Of a DNA stretch of 64,000 nucleotides, positions 12,305 through 23,999 are shown piece by piece (position 1 is the first letter of the stretch; every line of letters starts with the position of its first letter). The notes beneath the pieces are model-generated. The model worked only from the letters and a program-made list of their open reading frames with translations. It was not told the origin of the DNA and searched no databases. The position numbers were made by a program, and so were the translations under genes. The stretch is taken from positions 13,711,001 to 13,775,000 of the forward strand of contig OX637394.1 in the NCBI GenBank assembly GCA_951799425.1. Reading direction: 5' to 3'. Origin of the DNA: Ilex aquifolium. Taxonomy: Eukaryota > Streptophyta > Magnoliopsida > Aquifoliales > Aquifoliaceae.

Positions 12305-12755
12305 TCCCTTATAGCAATTACAGATCTAACTAATTGAACCATCCTCCACATGAGCCATTTGAGGATCTTTTTGCAACCATCCAATATCATCATGAAGACC
12401 TATGTAAAGCTTCCTGTTCATGGGATTTAAGGCTAAAGGTGCAAACTCATTTTCAATACTACATAAGAGGTTAACCTAATACAAAGGAAATTAAATACAC
12501 CGAATTTATGTAATGCACATGATATGAAGGATATCAATTCCAAAAAATCAATTTGAAGACACCAATTTCAAACTCCCCTTCTGTAAATGAACACACTGCT
12601 TCACAAATTAAGAAGCACCACATTTATGATTTACCTCCGTCATCAAACTTGAGTGCATTTGACATAACAAGAAGAAAATTTTCAAAGAGGCCAATGATAG
12701 CCTTGTGAGCAATTCTCACACCACATAAAGGAGAACATACACCCACCACCAGATG
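12305..12755 (-). pseudogene. unidentified gene-like fragment: two exon-like blocks with splice signals
   Basis: On the minus strand, a block beginning after TTGCAG near 12755 reads in frame through LFENFLLVMSNALKFDDG and ends at a GTAAAT donor near 12635. After about 165 bp a second block follows TTAG and reads IENEFAPLALNPMNRKLYIG and LHDDIGWLQKDPQ before a stop near 12325. The spacing, open frames and splice signals suggest captured exons of a host gene. I do not recognise the parent. It lies within the candidate minus-strand Helitron and in the same orientation, as expected for Helitron capture. Confidence 0.4.
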
Positions 12756-13679
12756 AATGAACTGCAAGATAAATCATTCTAGCATTGGTGGAGCAAAAAT
12801 GAGCATGGAATGATCCAACTTCCAATTAATTACTGACATTCATTGCATATTTAATAATACCAATGAATAGACTTTGTTGTGTTGTGAATGAAGCCAAAAA
12901 CAGAGGAGATGAAAAGATTGAATTTTTTAATGGCCGATTGACATATTGATTGTCAAGAATTTGTATCATATAAAAATTATGTATTAAATACATATAGAAT
13001 GTAAGGGTCTGTGAGTTAAGAGCAATTGAATGTGTATTCTTAGAATAAGAAAGAGTCTAAAAATTACATAATAGAATGAGATATGATATAATAAGAATTC
13101 AAAATTTTTTCATTATAGTTGACATTTTATCATAGTATAAATAATTATTACAAGTTTAAAAAACTTACAAAATAAACTTTATAAAAAAATTAGGGGAAAA
13201 ATTAGGAAACACAAGGATTTTTTTATTACTATATTTTTATTAGTAGTATGAAATATATTAGTAGTATAGATATTAAGATTGGATAAGGAAAAATAGGGAA
13301 TTAAAACTAAAATGAATATAATTAATTGTTAACTTTATGTACATAATTAATTTAAGAAGATGAAGGATTTGAGAGTATATATTATGTAATTAAATAAAGA
13401 AAATGAAAATAGATGATATAATATGATGGACTTTATAAGATTGTTCAAAGGCAAAATAGTCAAACAAAAGTTTTTCACTTTTGTTGACATTTTATAATAG
13501 TATAGATCTATTGATTTCAGCAAATTAAATATCAGCCTCATAATTTCAATAATTTAATTTATGCTTTATTAGCATGACAGTCGCTATTCAACAATTATTC
13601 CATGAACTAATATTTAAACTACTTAACCTCATGTATAAGAAGTTAAGTACCATAAATACATAAATCTACTTAACCTCAT

Positions 13680-16600
13680 GATTGTTGCATGGCTAGAGTG
13701 TTTCAGAGACTTTTACTAAAGAGGCAATTTCAGGAGGAGAAGATGGAGGGGCGCCCTATGAAAGTCACTAGGCGAGATGATGGTATGCTCGTAGTATCCC
13801 CAAGTAACATGAACAAGGGATCTTCAGAATTGGGGTGTACATGTTAGGAACTGGAATAAAAAGGAGATGATGATTTTGAAGCACAAGCAGAAGCTGCAAG
13901 GAAAAATACAGAGTCTGCGAAGAAGGTGATCCCAAAAACTACTAGAAGCAGAAGGGTTAGGAAGTTTGTAAGAAATCATGCATTTCAAAAGCAGATAACA
14001 GCAGGGGATAATCAACTTCATGAAGTTAGCATCCAGTGGATAGAGGAACAGACAGAGATGGCTAAGGAGGCAAGCCTTACCATGCCCCCAACCTCTCTAT
14101 GAAGATAATTGCTTGGAACTGTCAAGGATTGGGGAGTTCCTTGACAGTTCTAGCATTACAGGACTTGTGTGTCCAACAAAAAACCCATGTTCTCTGTCTG
14201 AATGAAACAAAGATGAGTAGAATGAGGGTGGAAGGAATAAGGAGAAAATTATGGTTTGATGGAAAAGTTGTTGTTGAACCTCATGACATGTCGGGTGGAT
14301 TATGTATTATGTGGATGAGAGGTACATTTGGTTATTGAAGGGTGCAGTAAACACCAAATTGATATTACGTTTCAGAGTGGTCAAGGGATGGGGCCATGGC
14401 ATATGTCCTTTATTTATGGCCATCCAGATTATGAGACTAGATGTGTCCAGTGGAGAAGACTTAAAACATATGGCAACAATCTTGTCCTACCATGGTTATG
14501 CATTGGGGACTTTAATGATATCCTGTCTATGAGGGAGAAAACTGGAGGTAGAGATAGAGAAAATAGAAAGTTGAGGAGCTTTAGAGAACTGATTGATGAT
14601 TCCCAATTGATTGATTTGGAAAGTAAAGGGTGTCGTTTTACCTGGGATAACCATAGAGAAGGTGCAGCAAACATTTGAGAGAGATTGGATAGAGCACTTG
14701 TTAGTCCAGGTTGGAGAGTAATGTTTCCTAAGGCTTTGGTTTTTGTTCCCCCAGCTATTGGTTCTGATCACTCCCCTTTAATTCTGGACACTAATCCAGA
14801 GTTCCAAAGGGCAAAGAAAATTTTTCGATTCGAGAGCTTTTGGACAGAGGAGGCAGAGTGTCAAGAGGTGGTTAAACAGAGTTGGCATAACAGTACGCAA
14901 GGATTCAAAATGTATCAGCTGCGGCACAAGATCAGAGCCTATTCCTATGATCTGAAAATATGGAGTGAAAAGCATTTCAAGAACAACAGGAAGCAAATTG
15001 AGCAGAAAAAGGAAAAGTTGATTGAGTTCAACAATGATACAACTCAAGGAAGCCATATTGCAGAAATTCAGAGACTTAAGGCAGAGATTGAGACACTATG
15101 GGAACGCGAAGAACAATATTGGGGTCAAAGGTCGAGGCTGAGTTGGATTAAGTGGGGGGGGGGGGTAGAAATACTAAGTTCTTCCATGCCACCACACTTC
15201 AAAGAAGACAAAGAAATAAAGTGGTAATGCTGAAAGTGGGTGAGAATGAATGGATCACAGAGCAGACACAAATTCATCAGACAATTGGGAGCCACTTTCA
15301 GGAGGTGTTTGCTACTGAAGGACACCGGGATTATTCCCAGGTTTTACAACATCTCCCACAGATGGTAAATGTAGAGATGAACGTTGGTCTTGTTAGAATC
15401 CCTGAGTTGGAGGAAATAAAGAAGGCTATTTTTTCTCTTGGAGCACTAAAGGCACCTGGTCCTGATGGGTTGTCTAGTCTATTCTTTCAGAAGTACTGGG
15501 ATATTATTCAAAGTGATGTGGTTGGGGCAGTACATGCTTTCTTCCATTCTGGGTACATGTTAAGGGAGATAAATGAGATAAACATTACACTTGTTCCGAA
15601 GGTGCAACAGCCGGAGTTGATTGGGGAGTATAGACCTATAGCTTGCAGTAACTTTATCTACAAAGTTATCTCTAAGGTGATTACTACTAGGTTTAAACCA
15701 TTTATGGCTCATCTCATTTTGCCGAATCAAAGTGCTTTTGTGGGGGAAAGGCAGATTCAAGATAACATTATTGTGGCTCAAGATGTTTTGCATTCACTAA
15801 GACTGAGGAGGGGGACCATGAAATATCATGTGGTGATTAAGCTGGATATGGCTAAAGCCTATGATAGGGTGGAATGGGATTTTTTGAGAGATATGTTGCT
15901 TACAATGGGGTTTGATGACAGATGGGTTCATTTGGTGATGCAGTGTGTGACTACTATTCAGTATAATATTTTGGTGAATGGCATTCAGGCTGTTAGCGTA
16001 CAACCAACAAGGGGTTTACGTCAAGGGGACCCTCTTTCCCCCTTTTTTGTTTATTTTGGTCTTTGAATGCCTGACCAAGCTTATGAATAAAGCAATGGAA
16101 TCAAACCAGTTCACAGGTGTTCAAGTCTATAGGAATGACCTTATTCTTTCTCACTTATTGTTTGCAGATGACTCTATTTTCTTCTCCACAGCATCTCTAA
16201 GGGATTTTCAAGTGCTGAATGATGTGCTGAATCAGTACTGTTATGCTACAGGACAGCTGATCAACTTAAATAAATCAGGTATCCAATTTAGCAAGAACAC
16301 TCCGGTGCACCTCCAGCCGGATCTCGTGTTTTTTATGCGAATGCCACTCCTACGAACCACAGGAAAATATCTTGGATTACCTACTACTTGGGGCAGATCA
16401 AAAAAGAAAACCTTGGTATGGTTGAAGGAGCAAATCTAGGGCAAGATTGCGGGGTGGAAAAAGAGGCTTCTTAACCATGCAGGGCAAGAAACTTTGCTTA
16501 AGGCAGTGGTTCAAGCTATTCCGACTTATGCGATGACCATTTTCAAGCTCCCAATATCTCTCTGCCAAGAGATTTTTGCTGCAGTCTCAAGATTTTGGTG

Positions 16601-17366
16601 GAGTAAAACAAATGGGGAATGAGGAATTCATTGGAAGAGTTGGGAGATGATAACAAGAGGAAAACATGAAGGGGGACTGGGTTTTAGGGATTTGAAAAAG
16701 TTTAACATGGCAGTGTTAGCAAAGCAGGATTGGAGGTTATATCAATATCCAGATTCCCTATGGAGTCGAGGTCTGAAGGCAAAATACTTCCTAAATTCTT
16801 CCTTGTGGTGGGCTAATCATAAGGCTAACAGTTCCTGGATTTGGAAGAGCATTCTCACAGATAGAGACTTGTTAGAAAAAGGTATCATTTGGCAAGTAGG
16901 AAGGGGCGATTGCCTTGACTGTTGGGAGGATCATTGGGTTCCTGGTTTTACGAGTGTTATTAACTACACAGGCAGTGATGTAAGGAAGGTTCAAGAGCTT
17001 ATTAATTGTAATACAAGGAGATGGAAGAAGAACGTGATTAGAGAGATCTTTCCAAATGAGATGGTCACAATAATTTTGGTTGTACCATTATCAGCTTCTA
17101 TGCATGAAGATAAGGCTACATGGGAAGCTTCGACTTCTGGTTACTACTCGGTGAATAGTGGATACCACTTGGCAGTGAGGTTAAGCGAGTCTCAGAGGAA
17201 CAAGGGAAAAAGCCTCTTCCTCTTTTTCTCCACCTGCTGGTTTTTGGAAGATGTTATGGGCAATTAAAGCAACCCCTAAGATAAATTCCTTTCTATGGAA
17301 GGTGGTAGTGGGAGCTATTGCAACAAGGCATAATCTGTGGAGAAGGAGAATCTGTCAATTATCAGT
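13680..17366 (+). mobile_element. L1-type LINE truncated at both ends
   Basis: An ORF1-tail-like stretch (about 13690-14098) leads straight into ORF2 at 14099. ORF2 shows the endonuclease motifs (WNCQGLG, LNETK, GDFND, TWDN, SDHSPL), then the reverse transcriptase (APGPDG, YRPIA, KLDMAKAYDRVEWDF, RQGDP, FADDS), then the start of the zf-RVT region (ATPKINSFLWKVV), and stops abruptly near 17366. RNase H, 3' UTR and poly(A) are missing, so the 3' end was lost secondarily. Stops fall near 14336, 14676 and 16438, and frame changes occur near 14330, 15155 (at a G run), 16050 and 17250. No target duplication was found. Confidence 0.88.
15152..16066 (+). pseudogene. LINE reverse transcriptase core, fragment of ORF2
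   Basis: A 304-codon open piece of the second LINE's ORF2 holds the RT palm: GALKAPGPDG, a GEYRPIACSNFIYK block, the first catalytic aspartate in KLDMAKAYDRVEWDF, and RQGDP at its end. The second catalytic block FADDS lies in the next frame at about 16165. The change between frames occurs in a short C/T homopolymer region near 16045. It is a non-functional transposon gene piece. Confidence 0.85.
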
Positions 17367-17370
17367 TCGA

Positions 17371-17550
17371 AGTGATTATGATTAGTATTCGAATTGAGCT
17401 GAATTTAGTTGTCGAGTATAAAGTATATATTCTTACTTAAACTTAACTTTGCTTGAATTTTACGAGTATTCAAGTTGAAGTCAAAGTGAAATTGATTGTA
17501 AAAATAATAAAGAATAACTAAATTAAAAAAAAAAAGTTATGACATCACAG
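17371..17550. repeat. dispersed repeat, copy 1 of 3
   Basis: This stretch shares TTATGATTAG..ATTCGAATT, GTATAAAGTATA and TTTTACGA.TATTCAA words, in order, with 17630-17702 (continuing at 18460-18540) and with 21228-21400. Identity is not known, and no terminal structure is visible. Confidence 0.6.
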
Positions 17551-17711
17551 TGAACGGGAATAGATAAAAATTAGTTTGTAGATTTAAGATAGAAGTATTA
17601 ATTGAGTCGAACTTAAATTCAATTCTCGGTTTGACATAATTATGATTAAGACTCGAATTGAACTGAATTTGACTGTCATGTATAAAGTATAAATTATTGC
17701 TTAAACTTAAA

Positions 17712-18459
17712 GGGTGGGGTTATTCCCACCCCCAAATCTCCATTCCCACCCTCATTTAATTTATCATTATTAAACTATTAAGTCTATCATTTCTATACTC
17801 ATCTCATGCTACATACACCTCTTTTAAAAAGAAAAGAACGAAATAAGGAGAAAAAGAAAGAAATAATTAAATCGAAATAAGAAGGGAAAAAAAAAACCAA
17901 GCAAAGATTAAAGAAACAAGTAAAACTACAAAATGCAAAACCACAAGACGCAAAATCAGACATGAAATAAAAAGTATCAAGTACAAACACAAAATTGAAC
18001 AAGAAAAAAAAAAAAAAGCATAGATACAAAACCTAAACAAGATAAAAAAAAAACAACAAATAATCTGAAAAACATACATATATGTACACACATATACATT
18101 CTAAATAAAAAATTATTAAACTTGACAGAGATATCAAAATATACCGAAAATAATAAAAATTCATACAACAAACAATAAATCAAATATAGAATTAAATTGA
18201 AAAGTAATACTAACATGTATCCCACTGGAAAAATTCATATTAAAAAAATATTTTTGTGAGTGCATCAGATGAAATAGAGAATGAAACCATAATTAGGACA
18301 AAATATAAGGTGAGTTTATTTATTAAACGGGGTGTTTATAACATGGAGTGGACTTAATTACTAATGGGGTGACTATAGAATGGGTGAGTTTAGTAGTTTG
18401 ATAATGAGAAATTAAATGGGGTGGGAATAGAGATTTATGGGGTGGGAATACTCCCACCC
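17712..18459. mobile_element. non-autonomous Mutator-like TIR element
   Basis: Inverted repeats of about 51 bp begin GGGTGGG and contain two TTCCCACCC blocks, with high identity between ends. A 9-bp target duplication with one mismatch flanks the element (AAACTTAAA at 17703-17711, AAACTTCAA at 18460-18468). It split the second copy of the dispersed repeat described at 17371. The interior is A-rich with no transposase. Confidence 0.8.
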
Positions 18460-18917
18460 AAACTTCAATTCGATTGGATTTTACGAATATTTAAATTTAA
18501 CTCAAATGGAAACTGATTTTAATTACTCAACAAAATTTTTTACATCTATGAGAATTCACGTGAAACTTTTGGATTTTTTCCTCACAAAAGTTACACGAAC
18601 TCACATTAGAAAAATGGTGCAGAGATAATGTTATGAACTTTAAGTAGAAACCTGCAGATAAACAAATAGTCATATTTTTTTAAAATTTGAGATAAAGTTT
18701 ATTAAAAATTTTAAAATTGTGGATGTTTAACCAATAATAATTATATTTTCTCAAATTTTTGAATTAATATGTTGCAGTAGTTGTAGCGTGACTTTCGTTA
18801 TATAAATGTTTGATTATATATATTCTGTATACAAGTGGAATAATATTAATTTGATCGTTATATTGTTGAAATTATATTATACATTGTCTTTATTTATGAA
18901 AAAATATTTACAATTTT

Positions 18918-18957
18918 TACGAATAACGTAGTGCCTTCAGGCACGGGTAATTACTAG
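18918..18957 (+). mobile_element. Helitron 3' terminus
   Basis: The perfect hairpin GTGCCTTCAGGCAC (18931-18944) is followed after nine bases by CTAG and a T, the standard Helitron 3' end. The same hairpin recurs at the end of the 20-kb and 38-kb Helitrons. The matching 5' end could not be located, so only the terminus is annotated. Confidence 0.75.
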
Positions 18958-18967
18958 TATATTCATA

Positions 18968-19130
18968 TTAGGATTAATTCGTGTTTGAAGGCACGGTAAG
19001 TAAGAAGTGATGAATTTAGAAGAGGGGGAAAATTCAATGTGAATAGTTTTGAGAAGTATGTTGGCGACTGTTAGATGAGTCTATTTGACACTGTCAGATG
19101 AGTTTATTGAAGCCTGTTTTATATTATAGA
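18968..19130 (-). mobile_element. miniature Helitron, 163 bp (minus strand)
   Basis: On the minus strand it starts TCTATAATATAAAAC after an A, contains the imperfect hairpin GTGCCTTCAAACAC near its end, and finishes CTAA before a T. It closely resembles the 132-bp insertion at 49243-49374, which gives independent support for both borders. It carries no genes and lies 10 bp from an oppositely oriented Helitron 3' end. Confidence 0.8.
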
Positions 19131-19280
19131 TACACACAACAACTTAACGAAACAAACAATGGCCCACCAATAAAAACTTCAGTGACCGTCACTTTTACTC
19201 TCCTTTGGAATAAAAGACAAACATATTTCATTATATTTTATTTATTTTACTTCCCACCCATCACATATAATCTATATTAT

Positions 19281-20219
19281 TTATAAACGTTAGCATGTGT
19301 GAAAATTTTTGATTTCTTATTTTATCCTTAAATATTATAATAAAATCAATTATACGCACTATATACTTTCATCTAATTTTTATTTTTTACTCATATTTGA
19401 CTTTTAACTTGTTTTGGACTCTTTTATAAGAATTTTTCAATTTTTTTGAACTCATTTACTAGTAGTACAATTATATACAATTTTTTATATTTTGATATAC
19501 AATAATATAATAATATTATAAGCGATCACATCAATCTATTTAACAAAATAAAAATTAATAATTCTATAATTTATACGACTTATAAATGTCCACATCTACA
19601 AAAAAAAAATTGATTTCTTATTTGATTTCTAATTATTATAATAAAATCAATTATACCAACCTAATACTTTCATTTAATTTTTGTTGTTTACACATATTTG
19701 ACTTTCAACTTGATTTGAACGGTTTTATAAGACTTCAAATTTTTTTTAAACTTATTTATTATTAGTATAGTTATATACAATTATCTATATCTATATAAAG
19801 AAATAAAGTCTTTTATATGTTAAATTATTGTACACATGTTATATTTTATTTTTTAATATGTAATAATATAATAATATTATAAGTGAGCTAATCAATTTAT
19901 TTAACAAAATAAAAATTAATAATTCTATAAATCTATATCTATATCTATAGCACTTATAAATGTCAAGATCTGCGAATTTTTTTTGATTTTCTATTTTATC
20001 CCTAATTATTGTAATCAACTTATTTTGGATTCTTTTATAAAGACTTATAAAATCTTTTGAACTCATTTATTAGTAATACAGTTTGATACAATTTTCTATA
20101 TCTATATGAATAAGTAAAGTCTTATATATGTTAAATTATTATATACACATTTAGCCATTAGATTGAATTTTAAGGTCAAATATATATTTATATTTTATTT
20201 TTTGTATTCAATAATATAA
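19281..20219 (+). repeat. AT-rich tandem array of about three 270-375-bp units
   Basis: Units begin near 19281, 19578 and 19952. They share a TTATAAA(C/T)GT start, a TTGATTTCTTATTT block, an ACTCATTTATTA block and the tract AATAATATAATAATATTATAAG. The third unit is split by the Helitron at 20220 and continues at 23124. TCTATATCTATAT words at about 19782 and 20092 resemble Helitron 5' ends, so the array may derive from nested Helitron starts. Confidence 0.7.
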
Positions 20220-20941
20220 TCTATATAATAAAGTAGCCAGATTTCTTTGTCTTTAGCTTTTCGTGGCTCAGATCATTTTTAAGTTTTTGATCCAACGATT
20301 CTAATTAATCTACATTCCTACAGGACTCTACTACATTCCTTTTATCTCTCCTCATCCCCATTCAAACCATTGGAGAGATATCTACATCCTTACAGGACTC
20401 TACTACATTCTTTTTTATCTCTCCTCATTTCCATTCAAACCATGGGAGAGATTGACTTGGACGGTTACACACACACATATATATATATAATAAAAATAAA
20501 ATATATCTAAAATCTATTAAAACTCTAATAATAAGGATTATCTCTAAAAAAAATATAAGTTCATTAACATATGCCGTCATATTTATATATTTATATTGAT
20601 ATCTATATCTATATATATAATTCAATTTATATAATAAACAGTTCAAACGCGTAATTTAAAATTAACAAAATAATAGTACAATAACAAGGATTATCGCTAA
20701 CAAAGTATAGGTTTATTAACATATGTTTAATAAACGGGTCATATTCGGGTGAGACCTGTCAACCCGTTTAAATAAATTTAATATAATAATAAATTATATA
20801 TATATAAAATAATGAATGAGTAAAGAAAAAAAAAATAAAGAAAACATTTCAAAAAATAAAAATAAATAAGCATATCAATAGTAGGAAAGTGAAGTTTTGA
20901 GCCTTGAGGCATTGAATTGCCTTTTGGCCCTTTTCTTTGAA

Positions 20942-20991
20942 TCCCACATCGACAAGGAGTGGAGAGGGGAGACTTCAGTTGCCTATAAAAA
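20942..20991 (+). promoter_or_regulatory. snRNA-type promoter motif: USE plus TATA
   Basis: TCCCACATCG (about 20942) matches the plant upstream sequence element core, and TATAAAAA follows about 32 bp later (about 20983). That spacing is the one known for RNA polymerase II snRNA promoters. The sequence downstream does not resemble U1, U2, U4, U5 or U6. It lies in the part of Helitron A absent from its sibling, so it is probably captured. Activity is unknown. Confidence 0.45.
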
Positions 20992-21227
20992 GGGTAGTGA
21001 ACTTCTCATTTTAACCAACCTTTGTGGTGTGATTTTCACGTGAGCTGTTGGCTGGAATTCCTTCAATTGAGGAAAGTACAGTTGGAAGCAAATAAATGGA
21101 GTGTAAAAATTTATTAAAATAATATATATATTTTTTTTTTAGTAAATGGGTTAAACGAGTCGTGCCGTGTTACCTTTTTATTAAATGGTTCGTGTTCGTG
21201 TTAAAATTTTTTACCGATTTACTTAAT

Positions 21228-21400
21228 TATCGGTTTGACGTGATTATGATTAGAATTCGAATTTAGCTGAATTTGATTGTCAAGTATAAAGTATATATTT
21301 TTGTTTAAACTTAATTTTGCTTGAATTTTACGAATATTCAAAGTTGAAGTCAAAATTGAAATTGATTGTAAAAATAATAAAAAATAATTAAATTATATAG
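21228..21400. repeat. dispersed repeat, copy 3 of 3
   Basis: This matches the repeat at 17371-17550 and lies in the extra interior of Helitron A. Its position suggests it was acquired together with other host or transposon sequence. Confidence 0.55.
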
Positions 21401-21403
21401 TAA

Positions 21404-21910
21404 GTGAGACTGAAAACCCATCTATGTTCCTCTTCTTCTTCAATTTTCTTTCGCTCACTCTCACTCCAATCCAGAAACCTCCCCTCCCAAAAACCGCAAC
21501 CCATTAACCCACGTCCCGAAAACCCATCTCTGATCCTTTGCGTTTGTATATTTTCGTGGAAAAGGGTTATTTGGGTTAGGATTTTTTGGAGAAATCTTTG
21601 TTTGATTTGAGTGTATTTATTCTGTCTCTCTGTTTCTATCTCTCTTTCAATCTATGCCCATAATCTATTCGACAAAATGCCTTCTGCTCGATGACTGAAC
21701 ATTAGAAAAAGTGATGTCTCCTTTATAGAAGTTCATAGGGCCTATGGATGTAATGCACATTCAGGTGGTTTTCGTTTGAGGACCTGATTTATATTACTTA
21801 TGTGTAGGTACCTATATATGTTGAAACTCAAGCTTTTCTAAAAATACTTTTAAAGGTGATATGGATGATCTGGAGGAGAATTTTATTGGGGCATCTTCAG
21901 CATAGTTGTT
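21404..21910 (+). other. gene-like segment inside Helitron A
   Basis: A C/T-rich leader-like stretch (21420-21520) is followed by short coding-like sequence. One frame near 21650-21690 reads IYAHNLFDKMPS, reminiscent of a pentatricopeptide-repeat motif, and then stops. This may be a captured and decayed gene fragment; the identification is weak. It is absent from the shorter Helitron at 38164. Confidence 0.25.
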
Positions 21911-23194
21911 TTTTTTTATAAGTTTGTACTATACTGAATTTATACCATTGCCACCATGTGCTCGACGAAACTTCTTGAAAGAGCTATGGACACATTGCTG
22001 CCAACACTACAGGGTACTCCTCATTAAGGGTAAAACATTTTTCCTTAATATCAAATTAATTTTTATTGTTATCAAATTAATATTAAAATTCATTCAATCA
22101 ATTTTTTGGGGGTACTAAATTATATCAATTTTTTGGGTACTAAATCAAATCTTATTTTATTTTATTAAAATTTTAATTTTTTTGGGTACTCAAGTTGGAG
22201 AAAGACAATTATAAAAATAATAATTTTTTGGGGATAAAATCATCACTTTACGTTAGCAATATTGAAGGAAGGGAGACAAAGGGATCTCTGTGTAATAAAT
22301 TTTAAATTTTGGGGATTTTCGTGTTATTTATAAAATATCAGGGGGTGTCTTCATAATATTGTCAAAACTCAGGGGAAGCCCGTATTTTTTTACCTATTTT
22401 TTAATTAGATATTAATTTATTATTATTTTATCATAAAAAATTGAATTATTATATTTTTAATAAAAGCAGTTATTAATTAGGAAGGTTTTTTGGTAGCGAA
22501 AAAAAAATGTGTGAGAGTATGTTTCTGTGTATATTTATATGTGAAGGATTGAAAATTTGGTAATTAAATTTATAATTTTGTTGTGCCATTTGGGGTTGAA
22601 TGATGATAGTGGTGATAAATTCATGAGTTTTATAAATGAGTAAGATTTGGTTGATTTTATTTATCGCTTAACGATTGTGAATTTAATTGTGTTATGTTAG
22701 TATTTTTTTTTTTTTTTTTGCTTGAGATATATATTACATGGAGATAGGGTGGATTGAAAATATGGTGATTAAGTTTATAATTATATTCTATTATTGGATT
22801 GAGTGGTGGTAAATGTGATAAATTCTTGAGTCTTATAAATGAGAAAAATTTTATTTATTACTTAAAGATTGTAAATTTCAATGGATTATGTTAATATTTG
22901 TTTTTTTTTCGGAGGCATTTGTATATATGGTGTTGTTTTGAAGAGTTGTATATATTTTTACGACAGTTCTATTAATATGGAGGATATGATCGGCGATATA
23001 TTTCGAGTCATTTTAAAAGAAGAATTGGTATGAATATTTTTGGCCCATTCTTTTTGAATTTGGACAATTGTGTAAGAATTTTTTGTTTGTTATATAGTGC
23101 CTTCAGGCACGGGTAATGACTAGTATTATTATAAGCGATCTAATCAATTTATTTAACAAAATAAAAATTAATAATTTTATAATATAATTAGATG

Positions 23195-23677
23195 TGTAAA
23201 TGCCTAAAGAGGTTGGAGAGATACTTAAATAAATGACAAATCAGGTATTTAAAGATTTATAGAATAAATTAATAATTAAATTTAATAATAATTAAAGTAC
23301 ATGCAATAATTAAAATTACATTTTTATAATTAAATTTAATAATAATTTATTATTTAATATAATTATACATATAATTCATGTTTTCTATAAAAAAATATTA
23401 TTTAAATTTGTTTGCGTGTAATGCACGTCATACATTGCTAGTATAATTAATGTGTAAATGCCTAAAGGGATTAGAGAGATATCTAAATAAATGACAAATT
23501 AGGTACTTAAAGACTTATAGAATATAAATTAATTAAAATTAACAATAATTAAAATATAAACTAATTTTTCGACACCTAATTTATTATTTAATTTAATTAC
23601 ACATATAATTAATATTTTTTTATAAAAAAAAATTATTTAAATTTATTTTTATGCAAATGCACGACGTGCATTACTAG
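23195..23677 (+). mobile_element. two tandem Helitron 3' ends
   Basis: Two copies of a roughly 230-bp segment (23195-23441 and 23451-23677) both start GTGTAAATGCCTAAAG and both end in a short GCACG hairpin-like sequence followed by CTAG and T. Their 3' hairpin differs from that of Helitron A, so they belong to another Helitron family, probably the host of the tandem array at 19281. Confidence 0.65.
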
Positions 23678-23999
23678 TATATACTAAATACCTATATATA
23701 AGCACCTGTGGATATCTACCTATATCCAAATTACATCTCTCAAAACATTCAACCGTGATCCTTAAAACGAATATTAAATATCTCAATTTACTTTTGCTTT
23801 TGATCCCAATATTATTTGCTTCTTCTTTAATAAAAATTTATGTATGTTAAACAATTTTTTTAGCCTATACCATACATGACTCGCCAGAAAATATTAGGTA
23901 ATTACACTTATGTCCCTAAACCTTTAGGACATTGTACTTTTCCACAAACTTTTATACATTTTTTCCACTATACGAATACATTCAATTAAATGCAATGCA

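Larger units (their letters stand above)
8105..13506 (-). mobile_element. candidate Helitron (minus strand) carrying later insertions
   Basis: Read on the minus strand, the candidate starts TCTATACTATTATAAAATG at 13506 with A before it, and ends in a weak hairpin followed by AAACTAG at 8105 with T after it. These fit the Helitron rules (5' TC, 3' CTRR with upstream hairpin, insertion between A and T). No Rep/helicase is present. The pairing of these two ends is inferred, because a second 5'-like end lies near 13140. Inside are a TIR element (8412-9211), a solo LTR (9351-11795) and minus-strand exon-like sequence (about 12310-12750), which would be the captured cargo. Confidence 0.4.
20220..23123 (+). 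mobile_element. non-autonomous Helitron A, 2.9 kb
   Basis: It starts TCTATATAATAAAG after an A and ends with the hairpin GTGCCTTCAGGCAC, GGGTAATGA and CTAG before a T. Two paralogous empty sites in the flanking array (junctions near 19510 and 19871) show the uninterrupted target. A shorter copy lies at 38164-39716 on the other strand and shares about 230 bp at the 5' end and about 1.1 kb at the 3' end. Helitron A has about 1.6 kb extra (about 20450-22020). No Rep/helicase is present. A 70-bp sub-terminal segment near 20311-20451 is duplicated in tandem. Confidence 0.88.

Noticed and set aside
17799-18225. Three overlapping Phe-rich minus-strand frames resembling a membrane protein
   Set aside because: They reflect A-rich filler within the Mutator-type element between two inverted repeats.
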